In this document: in pieces, positions 8,590 through 17,446 of the stretch
Position numbering within the stretch: the first letter of the stretch is position 1
Layout: each line of letters starts with the position of its first letter
Source of the DNA: Propioniciclava flava
GTDB lineage: Bacteria; Actinomycetota; Actinomycetes; Propionibacteriales; Propionibacteriaceae
Length of the DNA: 64,000 nt
Reading direction: 5' to 3'
Assembly (NCBI RefSeq): GCF_004126535.1
Contig: NZ_PPCV01000001.1
Location: forward strand, 310,001-374,000
Notes under the pieces: model-generated
Database searches by the model: none
Seen by the model: the letters and a program-made list of their open reading frames with translations, nothing else
What the model was told of the DNA's origin: nothing
Made by a program: the position numbers and the translations under genes

Positions 8590-9728
8590 CGCACCTCCCC
8601 AGCGCGGTCCACGAACGCCCGCAGCGTCGCATGGTAGGCCGGATCCACCAGCAGGAATGAGTCGTGCCCATAGGGGGACCTCAGTTCACGGAAGGTGACC
8701 GGAAGCCCGGCCCGCTCCACGTGCGCGAGGATCCGCAGCGTGTGCGCGGTCGAGAACCGCCAGTCGGTATCGAAGCTGAGCAGCAGGTAGCGAACCGGGT
8801 CGGCGACGACCCGCGCCAGCGGATCCGGGCGTGAGAACGGGTCGAAGTAATCCATGACGCGGGACAGGTACAGGTAGCTGAGCGCATCGAACCGCTCCAA
8901 GAACACTTGCCCTTGGTGATCGAGGTAGCTCTCGACCGCGAAATCGATCCCGAACCCCGGGTCGGCGCCCTCGATCTGCGCGTTGCGTCCGAACTTCGCG
9001 GTGAGGGCGTCCTCGGACATGTAGGTGATGTGTGCCATCATCCGCGCGATCGAAAGCCCCACGTCGGGGTTGGTGCCCTCGGCAGCGTAGCGGCCACCGG
9101 CAAAGTTCGGATCATCGGTGATGGCCCGGCGAGCGACCGCGGAGAAGGCGATGTTTTGTGCGGTCAGCCGGCTTGATGCGGCGATGATGACCGCATGGCT
9201 CATGTCGTGGGGATAGGTCAGCGACCACTCCAAGACCTGCATGCCCCCCAGTGAGCCACCCAAGGCGATCAGGAGGTGCGGGATCCCCAGATGCGCCAGC
9301 AGGGCCCGGTGGACGGTGACGAAGTCGGCCATGTCCAGCAGGGGGAACTCCATACCGTAGGCCTCCCCCGTCGCCGGGTTGGTTGACCCCGGTCCGGTGG
9401 TCCCACGGCACCCGCCCAGGATGTTGCTGGACACGATGAAGAATCGATCCGTGTCCAGGGGACGCCCAGGGCCGATGAGGTTGTCCCACCATCCGGGGCG
9501 GCGGTCGCCTTCGTGCCAGCCTGCGGCGTGGGCGTCCCCGGTGAGCGCGTGACAGATGTAGATCACGTTCGATCGGTCAGGCGCCAGCGTCCCGTACGTC
9601 TCATAGGCGACGTCGACGGGGCCCACGGTCGCGCCACTGGCCAGCGCCAACGGCTTCTCGGCGGAAAACAGGCGGGCGGTCTGGGTTTCCACCAGGCCGA
9701 CCGAACCATCGCTGTCGTCGTCACTCAC
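8586..9728 (-). CDS. metX: Homoserine O-acetyltransferase
   Basis: A 380-residue alpha/beta-hydrolase acyltransferase. The nucleophile elbow ALGGSLGGMQ, the catalytic Asp in SFDTDWRFS and the His in SPYGHDSFL form the triad; the oxyanion region LTGDAHAAG is also present. It converts homoserine and acetyl-CoA to O-acetylhomoserine (succinyl-CoA use in some family members cannot be excluded). GTG start overlaps the metY stop as GTGA. It sits in the middle of the metYXW operon. Confidence 0.95.
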   Translation of the reverse strand: MSDDDSDGSVGLVETQTARLFSAEKPLALASGATVGPVDVAYETYGTLAPDRSNVIYICHALTGDAHAAGWHEGDRRPGWWDNLIGPGRPLDTDRFFIVSSNILGGCRGTTGPGSTNPATGEAYGMEFPLLDMADFVTVHRALLAHLGIPHLLIALGGSLGGMQVLEWSLTYPHDMSHAVIIAASSRLTAQNIAFSAVARRAITDDPNFAGGRYAAEGTNPDVGLSIARMMAHITYMSEDALTAKFGRNAQIEGADPGFGIDFAVESYLDHQGQVFLERFDALSYLYLSRVMDYFDPFSRPDPLARVVADPVRYLLLSFDTDWRFSTAHTLRILAHVERAGLPVTFRELRSPYGHDSFLLVDPAYHATLRAFVDRAGEVR

Positions 9729-11008
9729 GCAGACAGCGCTCGATCCAGGTCGGCGATGAGATCGTCGGCGTTCTCGATGCCTACCGACAGTCGGACGCCT
9801 TCGGGGGCGACCCCGGCCTCGACGAGTTCGGATTCGGTGAGCTGACTGTGCGTCGTCGTGGCGCTGTGGATCGCGAGGCTCTTGGCGTCCCCGATGTTGG
9901 CCAGGTGGCTAAACAGGTTGAGTGATTCGATGAACCGGGCACCGCCCTCGCGGCCGGTGTTAACTCCAAAACTCACCAGACCACCGTAGCCGCGTCCGGC
10001 GAGCAGCCTCACCGCGTTCGGATGGTAGGGATCCCCCGGCAGACCGGGATAGCGCACCCAGGCCACCCGATCGTCCTCGGCCAGGTAGCGGGCCACGGCG
10101 AGCGCATTGCTGCTGTGGCGTTCCATGCGCAGGTGGAGCGTCTCAGTGCCCAACAAGATCTGGAAAGCGTTCATCGGCGCCAAGGCGGCCCCGGTGTTGC
10201 GCAGCATCACAGTACGGGCCCGCATGATGTACGCGGCCGCCCCGGCTGCTTGCGTCCAGACCGTCTCGTGATAGGCGTGATCGGGGCCGGTGAGGTTCGT
10301 GAACCGCTCGGCGTGAGCACTCCAGTCGAACCGCCCCGCATCGACGATCAGCCCGCCCATCACGGTGCCGTTCCCGGCCAGATACTTGGTCGCGGAGTGA
10401 ACGACGATGTCGGCGCCTAGGTCGAAGACACGCTCCAGGTACGGCGTGGGCACCGTGTTGTCCAAGATCAGGGGAAGGCCCAGGGCATGCGCCGCGTCGG
10501 CCCACGCCGGGACGTCCAAAACGTTGAGTGCCGGGTTCCCGATGGACTCGGCGAAGACCAGCTTCGTCCGGGAGTCCACGTGGGCGGCGAGATCTTCGGG
10601 ATGGTCGGGATCCACGAATCGGGTTTCGACGCCGAACTGAGGCAGGGTGTGCGCGAACAGCGCGTAGGTGCCGCCGTAAAGCTTGGCGCTGGCGACGATG
10701 TTGTCCCCCACCCCGGCCAGGTTCAACACGGCGTAGGTGATGGCGGCAGCCCCCGAAGCGGTGGCCAACGAAGCAAGTCCGCCTTCGAGCGCGGTGATCC
10801 GCTGCTCCAAAACGTTCTGGGTGGGGTTCATGATGCGGGAGTAGATGTTGCCGGGACGCCGCAGCGCGAACAGGTCGGCTGCGTGCTGGGTGTCGTCGAA
10901 CACGTAGCTGGTGGTCTGGTAAATCGGCACCGCCCGCGCATGGGTTACGGGGTCAGGGGTCTCTTGCCCCGCGTGGACGGCCAGTGTCTCGATGCGGTAC
11001 TCGCTCAT
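9725..11008 (-). CDS. metY: O-acetylhomoserine sulfhydrylase
   Basis: A 427-residue PLP enzyme of the Cys/Met metabolism family. The Schiff-base lysine lies in VVHSATKYLAGNG, and SATTTHSQL near the C-terminus is typical of MetY. It makes homocysteine from O-acetylhomoserine and sulfide, feeding MetH encoded at 58478-61963. It is the first gene of the leftward metYXW operon. The 128-bp upstream gap to the yqeY-like gene is too short for a full riboswitch and none is recognisable. Confidence 0.95.
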   Translation of the reverse strand: MSEYRIETLAVHAGQETPDPVTHARAVPIYQTTSYVFDDTQHAADLFALRRPGNIYSRIMNPTQNVLEQRITALEGGLASLATASGAAAITYAVLNLAGVGDNIVASAKLYGGTYALFAHTLPQFGVETRFVDPDHPEDLAAHVDSRTKLVFAESIGNPALNVLDVPAWADAAHALGLPLILDNTVPTPYLERVFDLGADIVVHSATKYLAGNGTVMGGLIVDAGRFDWSAHAERFTNLTGPDHAYHETVWTQAAGAAAYIMRARTVMLRNTGAALAPMNAFQILLGTETLHLRMERHSSNALAVARYLAEDDRVAWVRYPGLPGDPYHPNAVRLLAGRGYGGLVSFGVNTGREGGARFIESLNLFSHLANIGDAKSLAIHSATTTHSQLTESELVEAGVAPEGVRLSVGIENADDLIADLDRALSA

Positions 11009-11136
11009 GCTGCTCCTTCGCGCTGGTGCGGTAAGCCTAGGCGGGTGGCGCGGCGTCTCCGCAGCGTCTCGCGTCCCGACCTGGTGACGTCGTGGGCACG
11101 TGGGAGGATGGAGGACGACGAAAGGACGGACATCTG

Positions 11137-11604
11137 ATGGGAACTGTGGAGGATCGCCTGCACGACGACATGGTCGCCGCGATGAAGGCGCGCAACACGG
11201 TGCTGACGACCACGCTGCGCATGGGGATCGGCGCGCTGAAGAACGAGAAGGTCGCCGGTAAGGAGGCCCGGGAGCTGACGCAGGACGAAGAGATCGCCGT
11301 TTTGCAGCGCGAGGTCCGCTCCCGTAAGGACTCGGCCCAGGCCTACACCGACGGCGGACGCCCCGAACTTGCTGCGAAGGAACTCGCGGAGATCGAGGTG
11401 CTGTCGGCGTACCTTCCCTCCATGCTGAGCGACGCCGAACTGGACGCCATCGTGGCCGAGGAGATCGCGGCCGCGGCCCAAGCCAGCGGCGAAGCGCCCA
11501 CCATGCGTCAGATGGGCGCGATCATCAAAGCGGTGAATGGTCGCGCCTCGGGCCGCGCCGAGGGCAAGACGGTGGCCGCCAAGGTCAAGGCGGCGCTGAG
11601 GTGA
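11137..11604 (+). CDS. GatB/YqeY domain protein
   Basis: A 155-residue, mostly helical protein of the YqeY family, related to the tail domain of the amidotransferase subunit GatB (residues such as NTVLTTTLRMGIGALKNEK and the C-terminal MGAIIKAVNGRASGRAEGKTV). Start chosen at ATG 11137, which follows an AAAGGA ribosome site; an in-frame ATG 45 bases upstream lacks one. Function is probably tRNA-binding or linked to amidotransferase but is not established. Its stop overlaps the DUF488 start by 4 bases. Confidence 0.9.
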   Translation: MGTVEDRLHDDMVAAMKARNTVLTTTLRMGIGALKNEKVAGKEARELTQDEEIAVLQREVRSRKDSAQAYTDGGRPELAAKELAEIEVLSAYLPSMLSDAELDAIVAEEIAAAAQASGEAPTMRQMGAIIKAVNGRASGRAEGKTVAAKVKAALR

Positions 11605-11993
11605 GCGTCACGGGCGGCCCCACGCCCCAGATCCACGTCAAGCGCGTCTACGACCCGGCTTGCGAGGCGGACGGCTTCCGGGTGCTGGTGGACCGTCTGT
11701 GGCCCCGTGGGGTCAGCAAGGAGCGGGCAGCCCTCGACGCGTGGGCGAAGTCCATCGCCCCCAGCGATGACCTACGCCGGTTCTTCGGGCACGTTCCCGA
11801 GCGCTACCCGGAGTTCGCCCGACGCTATCGAGCCGAGTTGGCCGCGAACCCCGCATTCCCGGAGTTCCTAGGCGCTCTTGCCGGGCACCCGGTCGTCACG
11901 TTGTTGTTCGGCGCCCGAGATACCGAACACAACGAGGCGGTTGTCCTGTCCGGCGTCGTGACCGACCAGCTTCACGCCCGCTCCCGCGACTAG
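11601..11993 (+). CDS. DUF488 family protein
   Basis: A 130-residue protein with the DUF488 hallmarks KRVYDP, VDRLWPRGVSKERA and W-K-S-I-AP-S near the N-terminus and a C-terminal strand VTLLFGARDTEHNEA. GTG start within GTGA, overlapping the yqeY-like stop. The family is widespread and functionally undefined. The following 176 bp to the ABC ATPase gene contains no recognisable gene. Confidence 0.88.
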   Translation: MSVTGGPTPQIHVKRVYDPACEADGFRVLVDRLWPRGVSKERAALDAWAKSIAPSDDLRRFFGHVPERYPEFARRYRAELAANPAFPEFLGALAGHPVVTLLFGARDTEHNEAVVLSGVVTDQLHARSRD

Positions 11994-12169
11994 GGCCGCT
12001 CCAAGGCGAGACCGGGCGCGAGTCGCTCCCCGCACGGTGCGAGACGGCCAGGTGGTGGTCATTCCTTGCCCCGATCGCAACGCCGCGGTTACACGACTGA
12101 CATGAGGCCCCCCAAGGATCGAAGGCATCGACCCGTGGGGGTACCGATCGTGGAGCAGGAGGCCCCGTC

Positions 12170-12865
12170 ATGCTCACGTGTGATCACGTCGCCGCCGGCT
12201 ACGGCCGCACTGCAGTGGTGCAGGACGTGTCGTTCACCGTGCCCACCGGGACGACCGTGGCCTTGGTCGGTGCCAGCGGGTCGGGAAAGACGACCCTGTT
12301 GCGCACGGTCTTGGGACTGTTGCCGCTGCGCGCTGGCACGCTCACCTTCGAGGGGACCCCGCTGACCCGCGTGCGCACCCATCAGCGGATCCGCCGCGGG
12401 ATGGCCTACGTCCCGCAAGGGCAGCAACGGTTTGGGTTGCTCACCGCGCGGGAAAACCTCCGGCTCGTCGCTGATCGCTACGGCGCCGCCGGAGCCCGCC
12501 GGCTGGACGATGCCCTCGCTCTCTTCCCTGCCCTGCCGGGGCTCCTGGGGCGTCGCGCGGGTCTCCTCTCGGCGGGCCAGCGCCAGCAACTCGCTATTGC
12601 CCGCGCGCTCATCAGCGCGCCGACCTTGCTCGTCCTCGATGACCCTACGGCGGGGCTCGCCCCGTCACTGGCCGGGGAGACTCAGGACGCCTTGGCGTCG
12701 ATCATGCGACAAGGGGACATGTCCATCGTCATGGCCGAGCAGCAGGCCGGTTTCGCCCTCGCTCAGGCCGACTCCTACGTTGCGCTGGTGGAAGGGCGTG
12801 TCCTGTCTCGCGGTGAGGCGGGCGCCGACGCGGCGCGCGCGGTGCGCTCGGCCCTGTCGCGCTGA
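12170..12865 (+). CDS. ABC transporter ATP-binding protein (LivF-like), orphan
   Basis: A 231-residue ABC ATPase. Walker A GASGSGKTT, signature LSAGQRQQLAIARAL, Walker B LLVLDDPTAGLAP and a Q-loop region YVPQGQQRFG are all present. The order and the P-QG-x-x-x-FG-LT sequence resemble the branched-chain amino-acid ATPase LivF. No permease or binding-protein gene adjoins it: upstream is DUF488, downstream a convergent membrane-protein gene. It may serve a transporter encoded elsewhere or be non-transport. Confidence 0.88.
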   Translation: MLTCDHVAAGYGRTAVVQDVSFTVPTGTTVALVGASGSGKTTLLRTVLGLLPLRAGTLTFEGTPLTRVRTHQRIRRGMAYVPQGQQRFGLLTARENLRLVADRYGAAGARRLDDALALFPALPGLLGRRAGLLSAGQRQQLAIARALISAPTLLVLDDPTAGLAPSLAGETQDALASIMRQGDMSIVMAEQQAGFALAQADSYVALVEGRVLSRGEAGADAARAVRSALSR

Positions 12866-12929
12866 CGCCCAGCGCTGCGTCCTCAGTGCCTACCGGTCGG
12901 CCGTCAACTCACCTCGTCCACGCGGGCAG

Positions 12930-14327
12930 TCACTGGTCCGAACCGCCGTCCATCAGTTGTGCCCGCTCCCCCTCGGACATGAACACTCCCGGATCCGCGG
13001 ACTTGCGCACCCACGCGGCCGACGACGCCGACGTCAAGGCGATCAGGGCCAGGCACGTGAGCGTGGCGCCCAACAAGGTGCCGTTGAAGCCAAGACGTTC
13101 GCTCCCGGTGGCGTAATCCACCGCCGAGATGAACACCGACCCCGACAGCAACAGCATGAGCAGGAACCGGGAACGACGCCCGCCCCGCAGGACACCCCAC
13201 ACGACGAGCGCCTGGATCAGGAACATCACCCCCAAGATCGTGGTGGCTGCCACCCACGAGATGGGGTCCGCCCCGTCGCCTGGTTGGAGGTACGCCTGCG
13301 GGTTCAGCAGGACCGACAGCGAGGAGACCGCCGACGTTCCCAGCACCAGCACCGCGGTGAGGATGATCGAAATGGGTGCGCGCCGCAGCGCCTCGCGGGA
13401 GCGCGTCGGCCCCTCCTGGGGCGACAGGTTGACCGATACTTCGGCGGGCAGCCCGTCAGCGTCCGGGACGACATCTTCCAAGTGCAGGATGGGGAGGTTT
13501 CCGTCGGTGATGAACTGGTCGCCGCCGCCGTTGCGGGAGTGGTAGCCGGTGGTGAAGTGCGGAAGGTCCTCGACGCGGACGTCGGGGCTGGCGTCGCGCA
13601 CGCTCGCGACGACGTGGTCACGCTCGATGTCGGTGTTCTCGTCGATGCGGTGGGTGACCTGCAAGGTGAACAGCGACAGGCCGACGTTGGTGTCGTAGGT
13701 TCCGGCGCCCAGCCAGTCCACGTGCCGACCACCGGGCAGCAGCCAATCCGGCGGTGTGTGCCAAAAGCGGACATGATGGCGTTGCTTGGGGTTGTTCTCC
13801 ACCTCTTGCTGGTAGGCCACGTCTTGCCTGCGACCAAACAGCGTCAGGGTCGACACCGGAGCAGTGGGATAGCTGCGCCGCAGGAGAGTGGAAACGACGA
13901 TCCTCCAACTGGACGCGACGGTGATCTCGTCGGCACGGTGCCAGCCCGCGCGGCGCATCACCGCGTCCAGTTGTTCGGCGTCGCCGTCTACCGCCAGGTT
14001 GACCGGGTCGCCGAGGAGTCCGTCGGGGGTGCGGGTGCGTCCGAAAAAGTAGTCGGGCACGTAGAAGTCCGACAGCATGAGGTGCAGCCGCGGCAGGGCC
14101 AGGTAGGCCAGGACGGCCCACACCGGGATCAGGAGCACCACCGCCCAAGGCCGCTGCACCCCCAAGATTGAGCCGACGACGGCCAAGAACACCGCCGAAA
14201 CCGTGCCCACGACGAAGAAGATCCGATCGATCACGGTGGTGGCCGCGAGGGGCTGCTGCATGCGCAAGGACCATCGGCGATGAGCCAGCGTGGTGCGCTC
14301 TGCGCGGTCGAGGGCGGGGATGTCCAT
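12930..14327 (-). CDS. LssY C-terminal-domain membrane protein
   Basis: A 465-residue integral membrane protein. Start chosen at ATG 14327, giving MDIPALDRAERTTLAHRRW; the longer frame upstream is arginine-rich and unlikely. Two transmembrane segments lie around residues 38-85, then a soluble LssY_C-like domain (DPVNLAVDGDAEQLDAVMRRAGWH ... FWHTP). Four more transmembrane segments lie in the C-terminal third (from about residue 320). Function unknown; no catalytic motif is evident. Confidence 0.75.
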   Translation of the reverse strand: MDIPALDRAERTTLAHRRWSLRMQQPLAATTVIDRIFFVVGTVSAVFLAVVGSILGVQRPWAVVLLIPVWAVLAYLALPRLHLMLSDFYVPDYFFGRTRTPDGLLGDPVNLAVDGDAEQLDAVMRRAGWHRADEITVASSWRIVVSTLLRRSYPTAPVSTLTLFGRRQDVAYQQEVENNPKQRHHVRFWHTPPDWLLPGGRHVDWLGAGTYDTNVGLSLFTLQVTHRIDENTDIERDHVVASVRDASPDVRVEDLPHFTTGYHSRNGGGDQFITDGNLPILHLEDVVPDADGLPAEVSVNLSPQEGPTRSREALRRAPISIILTAVLVLGTSAVSSLSVLLNPQAYLQPGDGADPISWVAATTILGVMFLIQALVVWGVLRGGRRSRFLLMLLLSGSVFISAVDYATGSERLGFNGTLLGATLTCLALIALTSASSAAWVRKSADPGVFMSEGERAQLMDGGSDQ

Positions 14328-14509
14328 GGCACCAGACTGGCACGCCCGCCCGCTCGCTGCGGTACTGACCCGCTCACGCCGACGCCTCCCCGGGGCTGGA
14401 CTCGCTGCACAGCGAAGCAACCGTGCGCCACTGGCAGGCGCCCGGGGAAACCCGCACTACAGTGACACGACAACGTGTTTCCCTCGTCAACGACATCAAG
14501 GAGTGCATC

Positions 14510-15451
14510 GTGGCCCTCTATGAACTTGAATTCCCCTCCGCCAACGGTCGCGACACGATCTTCGGCTGGATCTACGCGCCTGCCTCCACACCGCGCGGGA
14601 TCGTGCAGATCATCCACGGGCTCGGCGAACACTCACGGCGCTACCTGCGCCTCATCTCCGCGTTCCTGGACGCCGGTTTCGTCGTGGTGGCCGACGATCA
14701 CGCCGGACACGGTAAGACCGCCATGACCAGCGGAATCTGGGCCGACGCCGGTTCTCAGGCGGACGAGGTGGTCGTCCAGGATGAGCGCACGCTCCTCAGC
14801 TTGGCCCAGGAGCGCTTCCCCGGGCTGCCCGTCGTGGTGTTCGGCCACTCCTGGGGCTCCATGATCGCTCGCCCCCTGGCCGCCTCGTTGGGCGAGGATC
14901 TCGCGGGGCTCGCTCTGGGCGGTATCGCCTCACAGATGGAAGGCTTCGAACATCAATTCGACCGCGCCGCCCTGGCAGCGGAGCCTGACCGTGAGGGCCC
15001 GGCACCAGACGCCTACGTGGGCCAGTTGTTTGCTGGTTTCACCAGCCGCTACGGAGAGGGAGCCGGGGCGACGGACTGGATCGCCACCGACGCAGGCGTG
15101 GTGCACGATCATGCGATCGATCCGCTCAACAACTTCGGCGCGCCCATGACGACGCGCTTCCTGCAAGGCTTCGTCGATCTCTACGACACCGCCACGAGCG
15201 ATGACTGGTATGCGGGCCTGCGCAGCGACCTTCCCGTGTTGATCGTGGCGGGCGACGCAGATCCTGTCGGCAACTTCGGGGAGGGTGCCTACCACGTGGG
15301 CAACAAGCTCGTTGCCAGCGGTCACCCTGACGTCCGCGTCCGCGTGTACCCCGGATACCGCCACGAGGTGCACAACGAACCCGACATTCGCGACGATGTG
15401 GCCCGCGAACTGGTCACTTTCGCAACTCGGGTCACCGACCCCGCTGCCTGA
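14510..15451 (+). CDS. Alpha/beta hydrolase (monoacylglycerol-lipase-like)
   Basis: A 313-residue serine hydrolase. The start is GTG 14510, set by an AAGGAG ribosome site 6 nt before it. The oxyanion motif HGLGEHSRRY, the elbow VFGHSWGSM (catalytic Ser), an Asp in VAGDADPVG and a late His in YRHEVHNEP match the lysophospholipase/monoacylglycerol lipase group. It probably hydrolyses lipid esters in the cytosol. It is divergent from the LssY-domain gene and followed by a strong terminator. Confidence 0.88.
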   Translation: MALYELEFPSANGRDTIFGWIYAPASTPRGIVQIIHGLGEHSRRYLRLISAFLDAGFVVVADDHAGHGKTAMTSGIWADAGSQADEVVVQDERTLLSLAQERFPGLPVVVFGHSWGSMIARPLAASLGEDLAGLALGGIASQMEGFEHQFDRAALAAEPDREGPAPDAYVGQLFAGFTSRYGEGAGATDWIATDAGVVHDHAIDPLNNFGAPMTTRFLQGFVDLYDTATSDDWYAGLRSDLPVLIVAGDADPVGNFGEGAYHVGNKLVASGHPDVRVRVYPGYRHEVHNEPDIRDDVARELVTFATRVTDPAA

Positions 15452-15459
15452 TCTCGCAT

Positions 15460-15494
15460 GCTCCCGCCCGCCGGGCAGCCTGACGGGCGGGAGC
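15460..15494. terminator. Hairpin terminator, bidirectional
   Basis: Arms GCTCCCGCCCG (15460-15470) and CGGGCGGGAGC (15484-15494) pair perfectly over 11 bp with a 13-nt loop, between convergent genes. Confidence 0.75.
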
Positions 15495-15511
15495 GGCGCG
15501 GTTCGTCGCCC

Positions 15512-15940
15512 TTAGGCACGCTCCCAGGGCTCAATGGGCCCTGGGACGACGCGGAACAACGGGTGGGGCTGGGGAACAGCGTCGCGCCAGCGCTCCGCAT
15601 CGGCGGGGCTGCGTTGGGTGAGCTTGGCCATCAGGTGTTCCCACTCGTAGTCGAGCTGACCCTGCGTGACCAGCATTGACGCGCTCCCCTCCGCATCATG
15701 ATCAATCCGGCTTCGGTCGAAGCGGTAACCCCGCGCGGTGGCTTCGTCGGCGACCCCGGATAGGTAGGCCCCCACACTCGCCAGCGGATCGGCGGCGGCC
15801 CGAAAGCGCGTCAGCTGCGGGTGGTGCTGGTAGCCCTTGGTGCGCCCCGCGAGGACTGCTTGCGCCAGGAGGGTCTCGCGCCAGCACGCGACCAGCCCCT
15901 TGGCGTCCAGGTGACGGGGATGCAGTGACCAGATGCGCAT
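15512..15940 (-). CDS. Pyrimidine-dimer DNA glycosylase/endonuclease V family protein
   Basis: A 142-residue protein beginning MRIWSLHPRHLDAKGLVACW, the signature of the bacterial proteins grouped with T4 endonuclease V. A conserved middle GYQHHPQLTRFR and a C-terminal HPLFRVVPGPIEPWE also fit. In the T4 enzyme Thr2 is the catalytic nucleophile; here residue 2 is Arg, so glycosylase activity in this branch is uncertain and the name rests on family membership. The gene stands alone between a terminator and a TetR gene. Confidence 0.8.
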   Translation of the reverse strand: MRIWSLHPRHLDAKGLVACWRETLLAQAVLAGRTKGYQHHPQLTRFRAAADPLASVGAYLSGVADEATARGYRFDRSRIDHDAEGSASMLVTQGQLDYEWEHLMAKLTQRSPADAERWRDAVPQPHPLFRVVPGPIEPWERA

Positions 15941-16030
15941 GCGTGATTCCCTTCAGGCAGTCCCAGGTGGCCTCGCCCACCGCGATGCTAGGGCCTGCTC
16001 GGGTGCCGAGCGCATTCTGGGCCGGAAGCG

Positions 16031-16690
16031 TTAGCGCCAACCTCCTTGGTGGAGTTGGTGGACTCCCGCCAAGATCAGATCCAGGGCAAACGCGAACTCC
16101 GCGTCGTCGTCACACCCGGCACCCGCATGGGACGCGAGCGTAGCCATGCGCATGATGGCGGGATAGTTCGCGGTGAATTCGGCGATCGCCTGTTCCCGCT
16201 CCCCCGGATCGTCGGGAACGCGCGGCGTCGGCATGGCCTCGCGTGTGAACCCCCACATCCGCGTGCTCAACGTGTGCATGGCGTCATGCACCAGATCTGC
16301 TGACAGCCCCCCGTCGAACATGGCCGCCATCAAGGCGTCCATGTGCCCCAGCGCCTGCGGTGTGGCCAGCGTCCGGGTTTCAATCGCCTCTCGCATCCAC
16401 GGGTGCCTCCCCAACAAGCTGCGACAAGCAAGGATGCGTGCCCGGACCTGGGGACGCCACCCTTCCTGGTCCCCCGGCTCGGGGAGAAGCGCCAGCACGT
16501 GATCCAGCATCTCGTCGATGAGTTCGGAGCGATTCTCGACGTGCTTATAGAGGGCCATCGGCGTGACGTGAAGGCGCTCGGCAACCTTGCGCATGCTTGT
16601 CGCCTCCAGGCCGCACTCGTCGGCATGAGCGATCGCGGCGGCGATGACCTGAGCACGGTCCAGGCGTGAGCGTGGCTGAGTGGTTGACAC
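16031..16690 (-). CDS. TetR family transcriptional regulator
   Basis: About 219 residues. The N-terminal HTH reads ECGLEATSMRKVAERLHVTP followed by MALYKHVENRSELIDEML, and the C-terminal part resembles the TetR_C type (RSLLGRHPWMREAIETR). Start chosen at GTG 16690 because the conserved inverted repeat begins just upstream; GTG 16705 is a possible longer start inside that repeat. It is divergent from a split DUF4386 gene and probably represses both through the shared operator. Confidence 0.88.
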   Translation of the reverse strand: MSTTQPRSRLDRAQVIAAAIAHADECGLEATSMRKVAERLHVTPMALYKHVENRSELIDEMLDHVLALLPEPGDQEGWRPQVRARILACRSLLGRHPWMREAIETRTLATPQALGHMDALMAAMFDGGLSADLVHDAMHTLSTRMWGFTREAMPTPRVPDDPGEREQAIAEFTANYPAIMRMATLASHAGAGCDDDAEFAFALDLILAGVHQLHQGGWR

Positions 16691-16738
16691 GTTTACACCG
16701 TACACCTACCATCCTGTCATCCGGTTTACGGTGTATAC
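16684..16738 (+). promoter_or_regulatory. Promoter with TetR-type operator for DUF4386 gene
   Basis: A near-consensus promoter faces right: TTGACA (16684-16689), 17-nt spacer, TACCAT (16707-16712). Two arms, GTTTACACCGTACA (16691-16704) and TTTACGGTGTATAC (16725-16738), are inverted repeats matching at 12 of 14 positions. One arm fills the spacer of this promoter. The layout predicts repression by the divergent TetR protein. Confidence 0.65.
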
Positions 16739-16749
16739 TTAGGAGTGAC

Positions 16750-16869
16750 ATGATCCCCTCAACCCGAGCGCACAGCCTCATGGCGGGCATCGCGTACCCG
16801 GTCACCCACGTCACGTCCGTGACCGCCGTGGTCGCCTACGCGTCAGGCGCCATTCTCCGGCCGGCGTGA
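16750..16869 (+). pseudogene. DUF4386 protein, N-terminal piece (39 codons)
   Basis: A short frame with an AGGAG ribosome site 4 nt before ATG encodes MAGIAYPVTHVTSVTAVVAY, which resembles the first transmembrane segment of DUF4386 proteins. Its stop overlaps the GTG of the next frame (GTGA). DUF4386 proteins are usually about 220-240 residues in one frame. Here the N-terminal segment and the rest lie in different frames, so either the gene suffered a frameshift with loss of a short stretch, or the two parts are translationally coupled. Confidence 0.55.
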
Positions 16870-17363
16870 CACTGGAGTTCATCCTCGCGCTGGGTTGCGT
16901 GGCCACCGGCGTCACGGTGTGGCGACTGCTCTATGCGAGCGGCCCCACGCGAGCGGCGACGTTCGCGCTCTTGCGCGGCGTCGAGGCGTCGGTGATCGTG
17001 GCCGGGACGCTCCCCCTGCTCGCCGCGTCCTGGCTACCCCCACAAAACGAGTTCACGGCGGCGGCCACACACCTCCACACGGCCGCCTTCCTTCTCGGCC
17101 AAGGGCTGGTCATCAGCGTGAACACGCTGGTCCTGGCGTGGTTGCTGTGGGATGCCCAAGCCGTCCCGCGCCCCTTGGCGGGGCTCGGCGCCCTCGGCGG
17201 GGTGACGGTGCTGATCAGCAACGCAGCCCAGCGCTGGGCGGTCATCCCCCTCAACGGCACTATCGCGGGCGTTGCCGCCGCCCCCGTTTTCGTGTTTGAG
17301 ATCTGGTTCGCGCTCCACCTGATCTTCAAGGGACTGCGCCCACTCCCCCAGCCTGCCCACTGA
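16866..17363 (+). CDS. DUF4386-like membrane protein, main part
   Basis: A 165-residue hydrophobic protein with about five transmembrane segments. It covers the part of a DUF4386 protein after TM1: a segment ending in TVWRLL, RGVEASVIVAGTLPLL, the long segment HTAAFLLGQGLVISVNTLVLAW, and the closing PVFVFEIWFALHLIFKGLRP. The frame opens with GTG overlapping the stop of the N-terminal piece. It is probably the larger half of a split gene; function unknown. Confidence 0.6.
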   Translation: MTLEFILALGCVATGVTVWRLLYASGPTRAATFALLRGVEASVIVAGTLPLLAASWLPPQNEFTAAATHLHTAAFLLGQGLVISVNTLVLAWLLWDAQAVPRPLAGLGALGGVTVLISNAAQRWAVIPLNGTIAGVAAAPVFVFEIWFALHLIFKGLRPLPQPAH

Positions 17364-17411
17364 CCCAGCCCCCCTCCGAGGGCCGACACGCCAACCGAGG
17401 ACGACACCCCC

Positions 17412-17440
17412 TTGCCACCATACCTACAGGTAGGTATGGT
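17412..17440 (+). promoter_or_regulatory. Promoter/operator of the TetR-gap pair, leaderless
   Basis: Arms ACCATACCTAC (17417-17427) and GTAGGTATGGT (17430-17440) form a perfect 11-bp inverted repeat around AG. TTGCCA (17412-17417), a 17-nt spacer and TATGGT (17435-17440) make a plausible promoter covered by the operator. The expected transcription start falls about 7 nt later, on the ATG at 17447, which suggests a leaderless autoregulated message. Confidence 0.7.
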
Positions 17441-17446
17441 CAAGAC

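Noticed and set aside
10900-11136. Possible SAM riboswitch ahead of metY
   Set aside because: Only 128 bp separate metY from the next gene and no SAM-riboswitch core or long stem is recognisable.
12432-14171. A 579-codon plus-strand frame across the ABC ATPase and the LssY-domain gene
   Set aside because: Arg/Pro-rich shadow frame spanning two real genes in opposite directions, typical of high-GC DNA.
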